Assembly (NCBI GenBank): GCA_938041725.1
Contig: CALISX010000055.1
Location: 1 to 24,629 of the forward strand
Source: an uncultured Lachnoanaerobaculum sp.
GTDB taxonomy: Bacteria; Bacillota; Clostridia; Lachnospirales; Lachnospiraceae
Direction of reading: 5' to 3'
DNA length: 24,629 nucleotides
Made by a program: the position numbers and the translations under genes. Shown here in pieces: positions 14,513-21,695 of this stretch. The notes beneath the pieces are model-generated. The model was not told the origin of the DNA and did no database searches. It was given only the letters and a program-made list of their open reading frames with translations. Within the stretch, counting starts at the first letter, position 1, and the number at the start of each line of letters is the position of its first letter.

Positions 14513-15343
14513 TTACTGAGGGGTGTCATAATCCCCCGGCTCGGTTTCTCCAGGTTTTGCAGGAGGGGGGGTCTGGCTTTCTCCCCTGGTGGGGGCTGCA
14601 GACTGGCTGCTTTCTTTGCTGCCCTTGGAGGAGGATTCTTCTTCGGCGGCCTTGGAAGAGCTCCCTGCCCCTTGGCTGCGGCCCTCCGGGAAGGTGCTGT
14701 AAGCAGTAATATCCCTTTCGTTTTCGTACAATACCTGGGTGGAATTGCCTGCAGTATCTGCAATATGGATCTCCAGGGCATCTGTGGTAAAACGGAAGGT
14801 AGCGGTGTTTTCCTGGGCATTTAAGGTAGCCGGAGGGATCCGGTGTCCATTGCTGTCAATGCCAAAAAACTGTTCAAAGTCAATATCTGACTGGGTGTCC
14901 TCAAAGGAAACATTCACCACCCCCGGAGCAGTGACCTGTCCCACCATTTCCGGAGGGGTTTCATCCACCCCGTCCACTCGTTCATAAATGGTTTGGCTCA
15001 TGGTATTTAAATTCACAGCCACCAGCTCCAAAGTACCGTTTTTTTCTGTGTGGGCCGTGTATACATTTCCCTCCCTGGTATAGGGCAGGGGCTCTTCATC
15101 CAGCTTTAAGGAAAAGCTCTTCAAGGGATAGAAGGACTTCTTGGTAATACGGATATCCACAGATTTGGCATCGGAGCTGTTTACCATGGTGACACTGAAC
15201 CGGGGGCGGGAAGTAATGAGAAAAAACAGAATCATGTTTACAATTATAAATGCCAGGATATAATATACAATATGTAATTTTTTATTTCCGGGTTCTGCAG
15301 GCTCTGCCTCCTGCCAGGGTATGCTTTTGGGAGATCTTGCCAT
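14513..15343 (-). CDS. Single-span membrane protein with extracytoplasmic domain and Ser-rich tail
   Basis: A 276-residue protein, the only minus-strand gene here. A cytoplasmic stretch of about 22 residues (MARSPKSIPWQEAEP) is followed by one membrane segment (LHIVYYILAFIIVNMILFFL, 23-42). A predicted extracellular domain rich in beta-strand follows (VDIRITKKSFYPLKSFSLKL, DGVDETPPEMVG, ALEIHIADTAGNS), which could be Ig-like. The C-terminal 55 residues are Ser/Glu/Pro-rich (SSSKAAEEESSSKGSKESS) and probably disordered. The start at 15343 is chosen because GAGAGG (15354-15349) lies five bases upstream; in-frame ATG codons further up lack a ribosome site. A near-consensus promoter sits about 50 bases upstream. 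I do not recognise the family; a surface or envelope role is an inference. Confidence 0.78.
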   Translation of the reverse strand: MARSPKSIPWQEAEPAEPGNKKLHIVYYILAFIIVNMILFFLITSRPRFSVTMVNSSDAKSVDIRITKKSFYPLKSFSLKLDEEPLPYTREGNVYTAHTEKNGTLELVAVNLNTMSQTIYERVDGVDETPPEMVGQVTAPGVVNVSFEDTQSDIDFEQFFGIDSNGHRIPPATLNAQENTATFRFTTDALEIHIADTAGNSTQVLYENERDITAYSTFPEGRSQGAGSSSKAAEEESSSKGSKESSQSAAPTRGESQTPPPAKPGETEPGDYDTPQ

Positions 15344-15394
15344 AAATGCCTCTCTTTCCATTTTTTGGTTGCAGTGATTACTCGTCTGCACACT

Positions 15395-15423
15395 AGAATA
15401 ACAGACTTGAGGTAAACTTTCAA
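15395..15423 (-). promoter_or_regulatory. Sigma-A promoter of the minus-strand membrane protein gene
   Basis: Read on the minus strand, TTGAAA (15423-15418) is followed after 17 bases by TATTCT (15400-15395). Transcription would start near 15388, giving a leader of about 45 bases. No equally good promoter is visible on the + strand of this 220-base divergent region, which otherwise holds two small hairpins. Confidence 0.72.
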
Positions 15424-15483
15424 GAAGTTTGATGCTGGAGTAACAATGCAGCCCCGGATTATAAAAAACGGTTGGCATGTCCT

Positions 15484-15500
15484 TGGCTGCAGAGCAGCCA
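15484..15500. other. Small perfect hairpin in the divergent intergenic region
   Basis: TGGCTGC (15484-15490) and GCAGCCA (15494-15500) pair around the three-base loop AGA. There is no T-run, so it is not a terminator; it could be an operator-like inverted repeat or a leader RNA stem. Confidence 0.4.
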
Positions 15501-15529
15501 GGGCTGTGTCGGGATATTATTTTTATGAC

Positions 15530-15545
15530 GCCGGGTCTGCCCGGC
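15530..15545. other. GC-rich hairpin in the leader of the HD-hydrolase gene
   Basis: GCCGGG (15530-15535) pairs with CCCGGC (15540-15545) around TCTG. It ends directly before the AGGGGGG stretch (15546-15552), 19 bases ahead of the ATG. It could hold the leader RNA in a structure next to the ribosome site. Confidence 0.4.
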
Positions 15546-15564
15546 AGGGGGGTTCAAAGAGAAA

Positions 15565-16131
15565 ATGTTTGAAAAATTTAAAAAAGCGATTCAATTTGCA
15601 GCCAGTGCCCATGAGGGGCAGGTTCGAAAGGGAAGCACCGTTCCCTATATCACCCATCCTTTGGAGGCGGCTTCCATTGTCTGCCTCATTACGGAGGATG
15701 AGGAGATGCGCAGTGCAGCGGTGCTCCATGATGTGGTGGAGGATGCGAGGGTAAAGCTTTCGGAAATCCAAAGGGAATTCGGTCCCAGGGTGGCCAAGTT
15801 GGTGGCCGTGGAAAGCGAGGACAAATCAAAATCCTGGCTGGAGCGGAAAATGACCACAGTGGAAAACATGAAAAAAGAAGACATGGACACAAAAATCATT
15901 ACCCTGGGGGATAAGCTTTCCAATATTCGAAACATAGCCAGGGATTATCTGCTCTTGGGGGATGATTTTTTGCTGCGGTTTAACGAAACCGACAAAAAAC
16001 GCCAGGGACAGTACTATCTGGGACTGGCGGAGGCTCTGGATTCCCTGAAGGATCATGAAACAGCGGGAGGCTTTTGGAGGGAATATCTGGATTTATGCCA
16101 TTTGGTCTTTGGGAAGGAAAACAATGAATGA
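15565..16131 (+). CDS. HD-domain (p)ppGpp-hydrolase-like protein, MESH1/SpoT-HD type
   Basis: A 188-residue single-domain protein matching the hydrolase half of RelA/SpoT enzymes. The hydrolase signatures are present: Arg21 in VRKGS, His31 in ITHPLE, the His55-Asp56 and Glu59-Asp60 pairs in LHDVVED, and Asp116 and Asn120 in GDKLSNIR. The synthetase and regulatory domains of bifunctional Rel are lacking, so it is a candidate small alarmone hydrolase that would remove the 3'-pyrophosphate of ppGpp using Mn2+. Substrates of single-domain relatives vary, so other phosphorylated nucleotides are possible. The gene's last codons overlap the start of the NAD synthase gene, suggesting coordinated translation. 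The ribosome site is ambiguous: AGGGGGG at 15546 is rather distant and AAAGAGA at 15556 is weak. Confidence 0.83.
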   Translation: MFEKFKKAIQFAASAHEGQVRKGSTVPYITHPLEAASIVCLITEDEEMRSAAVLHDVVEDARVKLSEIQREFGPRVAKLVAVESEDKSKSWLERKMTTVENMKKEDMDTKIITLGDKLSNIRNIARDYLLLGDDFLLRFNETDKKRQGQYYLGLAEALDSLKDHETAGGFWREYLDLCHLVFGKENNE

Positions 16132-18040
16132 CGGATTTTTAAGGGTAGCAGCGGTGACCACACAGGTGCGGGTATGCGATGTGGAGTACAATGAGGAAAG
16201 AATCAAGGAGGCCATCCGCCAGCAGTGGCGGGAGGGCACCAAGATTGCAGTGTTCCCGGAACTGGCTGTCACAGGCTATACCTGCCATGATATGTTTTTT
16301 CAAAAGCTTTTGCTGGAGGCGTCCAAAAGGGCTTTGCTGCATCTTGTGGATTTTTCCAAGGGCAAGGATATGCTTACCTTCATCGGCCTTCCCTGGGAAC
16401 ATGAGGGCAAGCTCTATAATGTTACGGCCGGAGTGGCGAATGGACAGCTTCTGGGTCTGATTACCAAGATTTTTCTGCCCAATTACAGTGAGTTCTATGA
16501 GGCCAGATATTTTGCCAGGGGCTTTGAAAAACCGGTGGACACGGATTTCTTTGGGGAGAAGGTGCCCCTGGGCAGCAATATTTTGTTCCGCTGCACCAAT
16601 GTGGAGGGGCTTATGGTGGCAGGGGAGATCTGCGAGGATGTATGGGTAGCCAATCCCCCCAGCATATCCCATGCCCTCCATGGAGCCACGGTGCTGATCA
16701 ATTCCTCTGCCTCTGACGAGCAGGCGGGAAAGGAATCCTACCGCAGGCTTTTAATTACCGGCCAGTCGGCCAGGCTGGTATCTGCCTATATCTACGCCAA
16801 TGCCGGGGAGGGGGAATCCACCCAGGATGTGGTTTTTGGGGGACATAATCTGATTTGTGAAAACGGGGTGGTTTTAGCAGAAAGCCGCCGGTTTAAAAAC
16901 CAAAGCATTGTATCGGATATTGATCTGGAAAAACTGCTGGCGGAGCGCAAACGGCAAACCACCTTTGAGGAATGCTTTTCTTCGGACTACCGCATTGTGG
17001 ATTTTTCCCTGCGGTCTATGGAGTATTCCCTGAAGAGAGAGTTCCCTCCTTTGCCCTTTGTTCCCCAGGAAAATGCAGAGGGGAATCGGCGTTTAGAGGA
17101 AATTCTGACCATCCAGGCCATGGGACTGAAAAAAAGACTTTCCCATACAAAAAGCAAAAGGGCGGTGCTGGGAATTTCCGGGGGCCTGGACTCCACCTTG
17201 GCACTGCTGGTATGTGAAAGGGCTTTTCAAATGCTGGGCCAGGATCCAGCCGGGATTTTGGGGGTTACCATGCCTGGGTTTGGCACCACAGACAGAACCT
17301 ATCAAAATGCCTGTGCTCTGACCAAAGCCCTGGGGGCTTCTCTGGAGGAAATACCCATTGGGGATGCGATTTTACAGCATTTTAAGGACATCGGGCAGGA
17401 TGTGAACAACCACGATGCCACCTATGAAAATGCCCAGGCCAGGGAAAGAACCCAGATTCTAATGGATATTGCCAACAGGGACCAGGGGCTGGTGGTGGGA
17501 ACGGGAGATTTATCGGAGCTGGCTTTGGGATGGGCCACCTACAATGGAGATCAGATGTCCATGTATGGAGTGAATGCTTCGGTGCCAAAGACTTTGGTCA
17601 GGCATTTGGTAAAGTTCTATGGGGAGCACACGGAAAACAAAGAAGCTGCCAGGATTATCCTGGACATAGTGGCCACCCCGGTAAGTCCCGAGCTCTTGCC
17701 TCCAAGGGAGGGGGAGATTGCCCAGATTACCGAGGATTTGGTGGGGCCCTATGAGCTTCATGATTTTTTTATTTATTATATGCTGCGGTTTGGTTTCCGC
17801 CCCTTTAAAATCCACCGTATGGCAAAGCAGGCCTTCCAGGGGCAGTATACAGGAGCAGAAATCAAAAAATGGATGGGAGTATTTTACAAAAGGTTTTTCT
17901 CCCAGCAGTTCAAGCGTTCCTGCATGCCGGACGGGCCGAAGGTGGGAAGCATTACCCTCTCCCCCAGGGGGGATTTAAGAATGCCCAGCGACGCTTTGGC
18001 CACCCTTTGGCTGGGGGAGGTGGAGGGGATCCATGATTAG
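16124..18040 (+). CDS. nadE: Glutamine-dependent NAD+ synthase
   Basis: A 638-residue two-domain enzyme that performs the last step of NAD synthesis: amidation of deamido-NAD (NaAD) with ammonia drawn from glutamine. The N-terminal nitrilase-like glutaminase carries the triad Glu46 (FPELAVTGY), Lys115 (ITKIFLPNYSEFYE) and Cys170 (GEICEDVW). The C-terminal synthetase has the PP-loop SGGLDS (352-357) and conserved downstream segments such as GTGDLSELALGW. The start at 16124 is chosen over an in-frame ATG 69 bases upstream because AAGGA precedes it and the nitrilase fold begins at LRVAAVTTQV. It overlaps the HD-hydrolase stop and, at its end, the start of the SpoU gene by eight bases. Confidence 0.96.
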   Translation: MNDGFLRVAAVTTQVRVCDVEYNEERIKEAIRQQWREGTKIAVFPELAVTGYTCHDMFFQKLLLEASKRALLHLVDFSKGKDMLTFIGLPWEHEGKLYNVTAGVANGQLLGLITKIFLPNYSEFYEARYFARGFEKPVDTDFFGEKVPLGSNILFRCTNVEGLMVAGEICEDVWVANPPSISHALHGATVLINSSASDEQAGKESYRRLLITGQSARLVSAYIYANAGEGESTQDVVFGGHNLICENGVVLAESRRFKNQSIVSDIDLEKLLAERKRQTTFEECFSSDYRIVDFSLRSMEYSLKREFPPLPFVPQENAEGNRRLEEILTIQAMGLKKRLSHTKSKRAVLGISGGLDSTLALLVCERAFQMLGQDPAGILGVTMPGFGTTDRTYQNACALTKALGASLEEIPIGDAILQHFKDIGQDVNNHDATYENAQARERTQILMDIANRDQGLVVGTGDLSELALGWATYNGDQMSMYGVNASVPKTLVRHLVKFYGEHTENKEAARIILDIVATPVSPELLPPREGEIAQITEDLVGPYELHDFFIYYMLRFGFRPFKIHRMAKQAFQGQYTGAEIKKWMGVFYKRFFSQQFKRSCMPDGPKVGSITLSPRGDLRMPSDALATLWLGEVEGIHD

Positions 18041-18827
18041 CTCCTTTTCCAATAAAAAAGTCAAGGAGCTTTCGGCCTTTATCAAAAAAAGTGCTCTGCG
18101 AAGAAAAAGCGGCCTCTATGTGGTAGAAGGGGTGCGAATGGCAGAGGAAATCCCACCAGAGGACAGGGTGGAAACCTATGTAAGCGAAAGCTTTTGGAAC
18201 AGAGAGGAAAGGGGGGGCTGCCGGGAACTGTTAAAGGGCTGCCAGGTGCTTTCCGATCCGGTGTTTTCCCAGGTAAGCGGCACCGAAACCCCCCAGGGCA
18301 TTTTGGTTTTGGTGCGGCAAAAAAACTATACTCTGGAGGAGATTTTGCAAAAAGAGGGGCCGAACCGGCTGCTGATTTTGGAAAACCTGCGGGATCCCGG
18401 GAATATGGGCACCTTGTTTCGTTCGGCGGAGGCAGCGGGGGCCACGGGAATGATCCTTGGCACCGGATGTGTGGAGGTGTATAATCCCAAGGTGGTGCGT
18501 TCCACCATGGGGGCTTTGCTGCGTCTTCCCTTTGTATACTGTGAAGATCTGGAACAGGTGCTAGCCCTCCTTCGCCAGGCAGGAATTGCTTCTTATGCAG
18601 CCTGCCTGGAGGGGGAAATAGAGTATGACCAGGCAGATCTGTCCGGAGATATGGCGCTTATTATCGGCAATGAGGCGGCGGGTATTTCCCCTTCCTTACA
18701 AAGGCTGGCCAAAGCAAGGCTGAACATCCCCATGGAGGGAGGAGGGGAATCTTTAAATGCCTCTGTGGCAGGCTCTGTGTTACTGTTTGAGGCGGCAAGA
18801 CAAAGAAGAATCAGGAGGTTAGGATGA
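18033..18827 (+). CDS. SpoU/TrmH-family RNA 2'-O-methyltransferase (RlmB-like)
   Basis: A 264-residue SAM-dependent methyltransferase with an N-terminal SpoU substrate-binding domain (about 1-95, with [12 protein letters not shown] and [12 protein letters not shown]) and a C-terminal SPOUT catalytic domain. All three SpoU motifs are present: [20 protein letters not shown] (117-136), [10 protein letters not shown] (210-219) and [15 protein letters not shown] (232-246). The two-domain form suggests 2'-O-methylation of ribosomal RNA, as by RlmB or TsnR-like enzymes; the exact nucleotide cannot be read from sequence. The start lies within the nadE end and the stop overlaps the start of the next gene (ATGA), so it is translated as part of one operon. 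Confidence 0.92.
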   Translation: MISSFSNKKVKELSAFIKKSALRRKSGLYVVEGVRMAEEIPPEDRVETYVSESFWNREERGGCRELLKGCQVLSDPVFSQVSGTETPQGILVLVRQKNYTLEEILQKEGPNRLLILENLRDPGNMGTLFRSAEAAGATGMILGTGCVEVYNPKVVRSTMGALLRLPFVYCEDLEQVLALLRQAGIASYAACLEGEIEYDQADLSGDMALIIGNEAAGISPSLQRLAKARLNIPMEGGGESLNASVAGSVLLFEAARQRRIRRLG

Positions 18828-19759
18828 ATTTAAAGGGACGGAATTTTTTAACATTAAAGGATTTTACAAGGGAAGAGATTACAGGCCTTTTGGATCTGGC
18901 AGCCAGATTAAAGGAGGATAAAAAGAATCATAAAACCGGCCATTCCCTTCAGGGAAAAAACATTGCCCTTTTGTTTGAAAAGCCCTCCACCAGAACCCGC
19001 TGTGCCTTTGTGGTGGCAGCCAGGGACGAGGGGGGATATCCGGAATATCTGGGAAAGTCCGACCTGCAGCTGGGATATAAGGAAAGCGTCAAGGATACGG
19101 CCAGAGTGCTGGGAAGGATGTTTGACGGCATTGAGTTTCGGGGATTCTCCCATGCAGTCTTAGAGGAGCTGGCAGCATATGCAGGGGTGCCGGTATGGAA
19201 CGGTTTGACGGACGACTACCATCCCACCCAGGTGCTGGCGGATCTCTTAACCATCCGGGAGCATTTTGGCACCTTACAAGGGCTGAAGTTTGCCTATTTG
19301 GGAGATGCCAGGAACAATATGGCCAATTCTTTGATGATTGGCATGACCAAAATGGGCATTGACTGCGTTATGGCTGCCCCCAAATCCCTGTTTCCCCAGG
19401 AGGATCTGGTGGAGGAGTGCAGAGGCTATGGAAAGGAGTCAGGGGCTTCTTTAACGGTGGGAGAGGAGCTTTCTCTGATACAGGGGGCGGACATTGTATA
19501 CACAGATGTTTGGGTTTCCATGGGGGAGGAGGAAAAAACAGCAGAAAGAAAGGCTCTGCTCTCTCCCTATCAGGTAAACGAAGTCCTGATGGCCCGCACT
19601 GGAAAGCCAGGCAGTATTTTCATGCACTGTCTGCCTGCAGTCAAGGGCAATGAGGTAACGGAAGAGATTTTTGAAAAGCATGCCGGGATTGTTTTTGAGG
19701 AGGCGGAAAACCGGATGCATACCATCAAGGCTGTCATGGTGGCTACTTTGGGGGATTGA
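18824..19759 (+). CDS. Ornithine carbamoyltransferase
   Basis: A 311-residue enzyme joining carbamoyl phosphate and ornithine to citrulline. Signatures are the carbamoyl-phosphate site STRTR (55-59), [19 protein letters not shown] (81-99), HPTQ (133-136) and the ornithine/carbamoyl-phosphate site HCLPA near residue 270. No arginine-biosynthesis or arginine-deiminase genes are next to it, so whether it is anabolic (ArgF) or catabolic (ArcB) cannot be decided. The Arg-Gly-Phe in DGIEFRGF is shared by both. It begins inside the SpoU stop (ATGA) and ends one base before the small membrane protein gene. An operon that also makes NAD and methylates RNA is an unusual setting for it. Confidence 0.94.
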   Translation: MNLKGRNFLTLKDFTREEITGLLDLAARLKEDKKNHKTGHSLQGKNIALLFEKPSTRTRCAFVVAARDEGGYPEYLGKSDLQLGYKESVKDTARVLGRMFDGIEFRGFSHAVLEELAAYAGVPVWNGLTDDYHPTQVLADLLTIREHFGTLQGLKFAYLGDARNNMANSLMIGMTKMGIDCVMAAPKSLFPQEDLVEECRGYGKESGASLTVGEELSLIQGADIVYTDVWVSMGEEEKTAERKALLSPYQVNEVLMARTGKPGSIFMHCLPAVKGNEVTEEIFEKHAGIVFEEAENRMHTIKAVMVATLGD

Positions 19760-19760
19760 G

Positions 19761-20051
19761 ATGGGAGGATACCAAAGAAGAGGAACCAGCTTTATCGGGC
19801 TGGAGGTTTTGCACATTATACTATCCCTGTTGATTATCCTTTTAACGGTGGTGGCCTTTGTCTCTCCCCAGGAACATATGCTGTTTTTCCCGACCATTTT
19901 CACCCTGTTTGCGGTGTACAATTTTTTGGAAGCCTATCAAAATATCAAGGATTACACCAGATCCAAATCCAGGATGCCCAAGGCCACGCTGCAGATTGTT
20001 CTGGGGGTTTTCATGGTGCTTTTGGCAATTGTGGGCATATTGAATATGTAA
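19761..20051 (+). CDS. Small membrane protein, DUF6637-like
   Basis: A 96-residue protein with three hydrophobic segments: about residues 15-32 (VLHIILSLLIILLTVVAF), 38-52 (LFFPTIFTLFAVYNF) and 75-95 (LQIVLGVFMVLLAIVGIL). A basic loop follows the second (KDYTRSKSRMPK). The ATG at 19761 begins one base after the ornithine carbamoyltransferase stop and is supported by GGGGGAT. An upstream in-frame start would extend it into that gene and is rejected. Similar small proteins occur next to the division cluster in Lachnospiraceae under the name DUF6637; I recall this from general knowledge and rate it moderately. The function is unknown. It is the last gene before the terminator at 20105. Confidence 0.72.
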   Translation: MGGYQRRGTSFIGLEVLHIILSLLIILLTVVAFVSPQEHMLFFPTIFTLFAVYNFLEAYQNIKDYTRSKSRMPKATLQIVLGVFMVLLAIVGILNM

Positions 20052-20083
20052 AATTAAAAAGGGAATATGAGATCTTCTATTCA

Positions 20084-20099
20084 GCCCCCATCCGGGGGC
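20084..20099. other. GC-rich hairpin before the operon terminator
   Basis: GCCCC (20084-20088) pairs with GGGGC (20095-20099) around a short loop, 6 bases upstream of the terminator stem. It has no T-run; it may stabilise the 3' end or act together with the following terminator. Confidence 0.35.
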
Positions 20100-20104
20100 C
20101 CGTC

Positions 20105-20141
20105 AGCTGTGAAAGCCGAATGGAAATTTCACAGCTTTTTT
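20105..20141 (+). terminator. Rho-independent terminator closing the HD-nadE-OTC operon
   Basis: AGCTGTGAAA (20105-20114) pairs perfectly with TTTCACAGCT (20127-20136) over a 12-base loop and is followed by five T and then a second T-rich stretch (20147-20155). It separates the upstream operon from the division cluster. Confidence 0.85.
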
Positions 20142-20213
20142 ATTGCTTTTTTTTTGCCGGTAGACTAAAATTTAAGTTGTAAATGGGGAAATGTATAAGA
20201 ATGGATTATCATT

Positions 20214-21119
20214 ATGAATTTTAAGCACCAGCCGGTTTTGCTTCGGGAAACCATAGACGCCCTGCAGATTTTTGGAGAGGGTGTCTATGTGGACGGCACC
20301 CTTGGAGGAGGGGGACATGCCCTGGAGGTTGCCAAAAGGCTGACCACCGGCAGGCTGATCGGAATTGATCAGGACAGGGACGCCATAGAGGCGGCTTCCC
20401 AAAGACTGCAGGATTATAAAAAAAACATTACCATCCTTCGGGACAATTATGTTAATATAAAAAGAATTTTGGAAAATCTGGGGCTTACCCAGGTGAATGG
20501 AATTTATCTGGATTTGGGGGTATCCTCCTATCAGCTGGACCAGGGAGAGAGGGGATTTTCCTACCGCCGGGAGGGACGGCTTGACATGCGCATGGATGAC
20601 AGGAATCCTCTGACTGCCTGGGAGATGGTGAATACCTATTCCAAGGAGGAGCTGGCACAGATTATCAGGGAGTATGGAGAGGAGCGTTTTGCCCAGAATA
20701 TTGCAAAGCACATTGTGGCGGCCAGGGAAAAGGCCCCCATTGAAACTACTTTGGCCCTTGCAGAGATTGTTCAGGGGGCCATTCCCATGAAAATGCGTCT
20801 GACTGGGGGGCATCCTGCCAAAAGAACCTTCCAGGCCCTTCGCATTGCCCTGAACCGGGAGCTGGAGGTGCTGCGGGAGGGGCTGCGGGATATGCTGAAG
20901 GCTTTAAAGCCCGGAGGGAGACTGGGGATTATTACCTTTCATTCCCTGGAGGATCGGATGGTAAAGCAGGCTTTTTTCAAGGCGGAAAATCCCTGCACCT
21001 GTCCCAGGCAGTTTCCCAGGTGTGGGAGGGCCTTGAAGTCCCAGGTGCCTTCCAAAGAGGAGCAAAGGGACAATCCCAGGTCCAAAAGTGCCAGGCTGCG
21101 GGTTTTTGAGAAAGCATAG
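20214..21119 (+). CDS. rsmH: 16S rRNA (cytosine-1402 N4)-methyltransferase
   Basis: A 301-residue SAM-dependent methyltransferase that modifies C1402 of 16S rRNA in the decoding centre, formerly MraW. It shows [10 protein letters not shown] (27-36), the SAM-binding Asp52 in [16 protein letters not shown] (99-109), [15 protein letters not shown] (114-128) and the C-terminal [12 protein letters not shown]. It is the first gene of the division/cell-wall cluster here and lies about 70 bases behind a terminator. Its ribosome site is weak (GGA at 20203), and short frames upstream overlap its start. I see no convincing promoter in the 70-base gap, although AT-rich elements are present. Confidence 0.96.
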   Translation: MNFKHQPVLLRETIDALQIFGEGVYVDGTLGGGGHALEVAKRLTTGRLIGIDQDRDAIEAASQRLQDYKKNITILRDNYVNIKRILENLGLTQVNGIYLDLGVSSYQLDQGERGFSYRREGRLDMRMDDRNPLTAWEMVNTYSKEELAQIIREYGEERFAQNIAKHIVAAREKAPIETTLALAEIVQGAIPMKMRLTGGHPAKRTFQALRIALNRELEVLREGLRDMLKALKPGGRLGIITFHSLEDRMVKQAFFKAENPCTCPRQFPRCGRALKSQVPSKEEQRDNPRSKSARLRVFEKA

Positions 21120-21134
21120 GGGGAAAGGAAGCTT

Positions 21135-21695
21135 ATGAGGACAAAGAAAAAGATTTTGAATAAAGAAAAAGAAGTCAGAAGAGAAGTACTGGTGGTGGAG
21201 GGCAACACCGTGCGCAAACCGTGTGCGGAGCCCAAGCCCCGGGAGAAAAAGTCCAGAGAGGAAAGCCAGTCTGCCCGGGAAAATTTCAACATGCGCCGGA
21301 ACCGGGAAAGGGCTCTGGAAATGAATCCTTTGCAGGTGTTGTTTTTGACAGGGGCCTTAGCCCTGGTGGTGGTGATTTTGGGGAATTATATCAGTGTTCA
21401 GTCCAGCCTTACCACCTTGATCCGCACCACCCAAAGGAATGAGTCGGAGCTGGCTAAGCTGAAAAATGAAAATGATTCCTTGGAAAACCAGTTAAACTAT
21501 GTAAACCTGGACGACATTTCCCAAAAGGCCAGAGCACTGGGGATGGTGTATGCAGGAAAGAACCAGGTGATTCATTATAAGAAAACAGACAGCGAGTATG
21601 TAAGACAGTTTGAGGATATTCCTCAGAACAAAAAGGGAACCCAGGAAGCCCCCTCCCTGCAGCAGGGTGAGGCTGCCGCAGCCGATGGAAGGTGA
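21135..21695 (+). CDS. FtsL/DivIC-like cell division protein
   Basis: A 186-residue bitopic membrane protein. A long, highly basic cytoplasmic part (1-62, many Lys/Arg) leads into one membrane span (about 66-88, VLFLTGALALVVVILGNYIS). An extracellular coiled coil follows (about 90-125, RTTQRNESELAKLKNENDSLENQL), then a short conserved ISQKARALGMVYA segment typical of septum-formation initiator proteins. Its position between rsmH and the penicillin-binding protein is the canonical place of ftsL, and it would form the trimeric divisome core with DivIB and DivIC homologues. The cytoplasmic tail is longer than in many FtsL proteins. The stop overlaps the GTG of the penicillin-binding protein gene (GTGA). 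Confidence 0.87.
   Translation: MRTKKKILNKEKEVRREVLVVEGNTVRKPCAEPKPREKKSREESQSARENFNMRRNRERALEMNPLQVLFLTGALALVVVILGNYISVQSSLTTLIRTTQRNESELAKLKNENDSLENQLNYVNLDDISQKARALGMVYAGKNQVIHYKKTDSEYVRQFEDIPQNKKGTQEAPSLQQGEAAAADGR

Noticed and set aside
14398..14824. Two + strand frames of about 100 codons behind the vWA gene
   Set aside because: They run through the convergent hairpin and antisense to the tail of the minus-strand membrane protein; the translations are Gly/Cys/Arg-rich with no ribosome site.
15418..15445. + strand promoter for the HD-hydrolase operon in the divergent region
   Set aside because: The best -35/-10 combinations had wrong spacing (24-26 bases) or weak hexamers, so none is called.
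15343..15478. Longer form of the minus-strand membrane protein starting at 15478
   Set aside because: It would begin upstream of the predicted promoter and add 45 residues without a ribosome site; GAGAGG before 15343 favours the shorter form.
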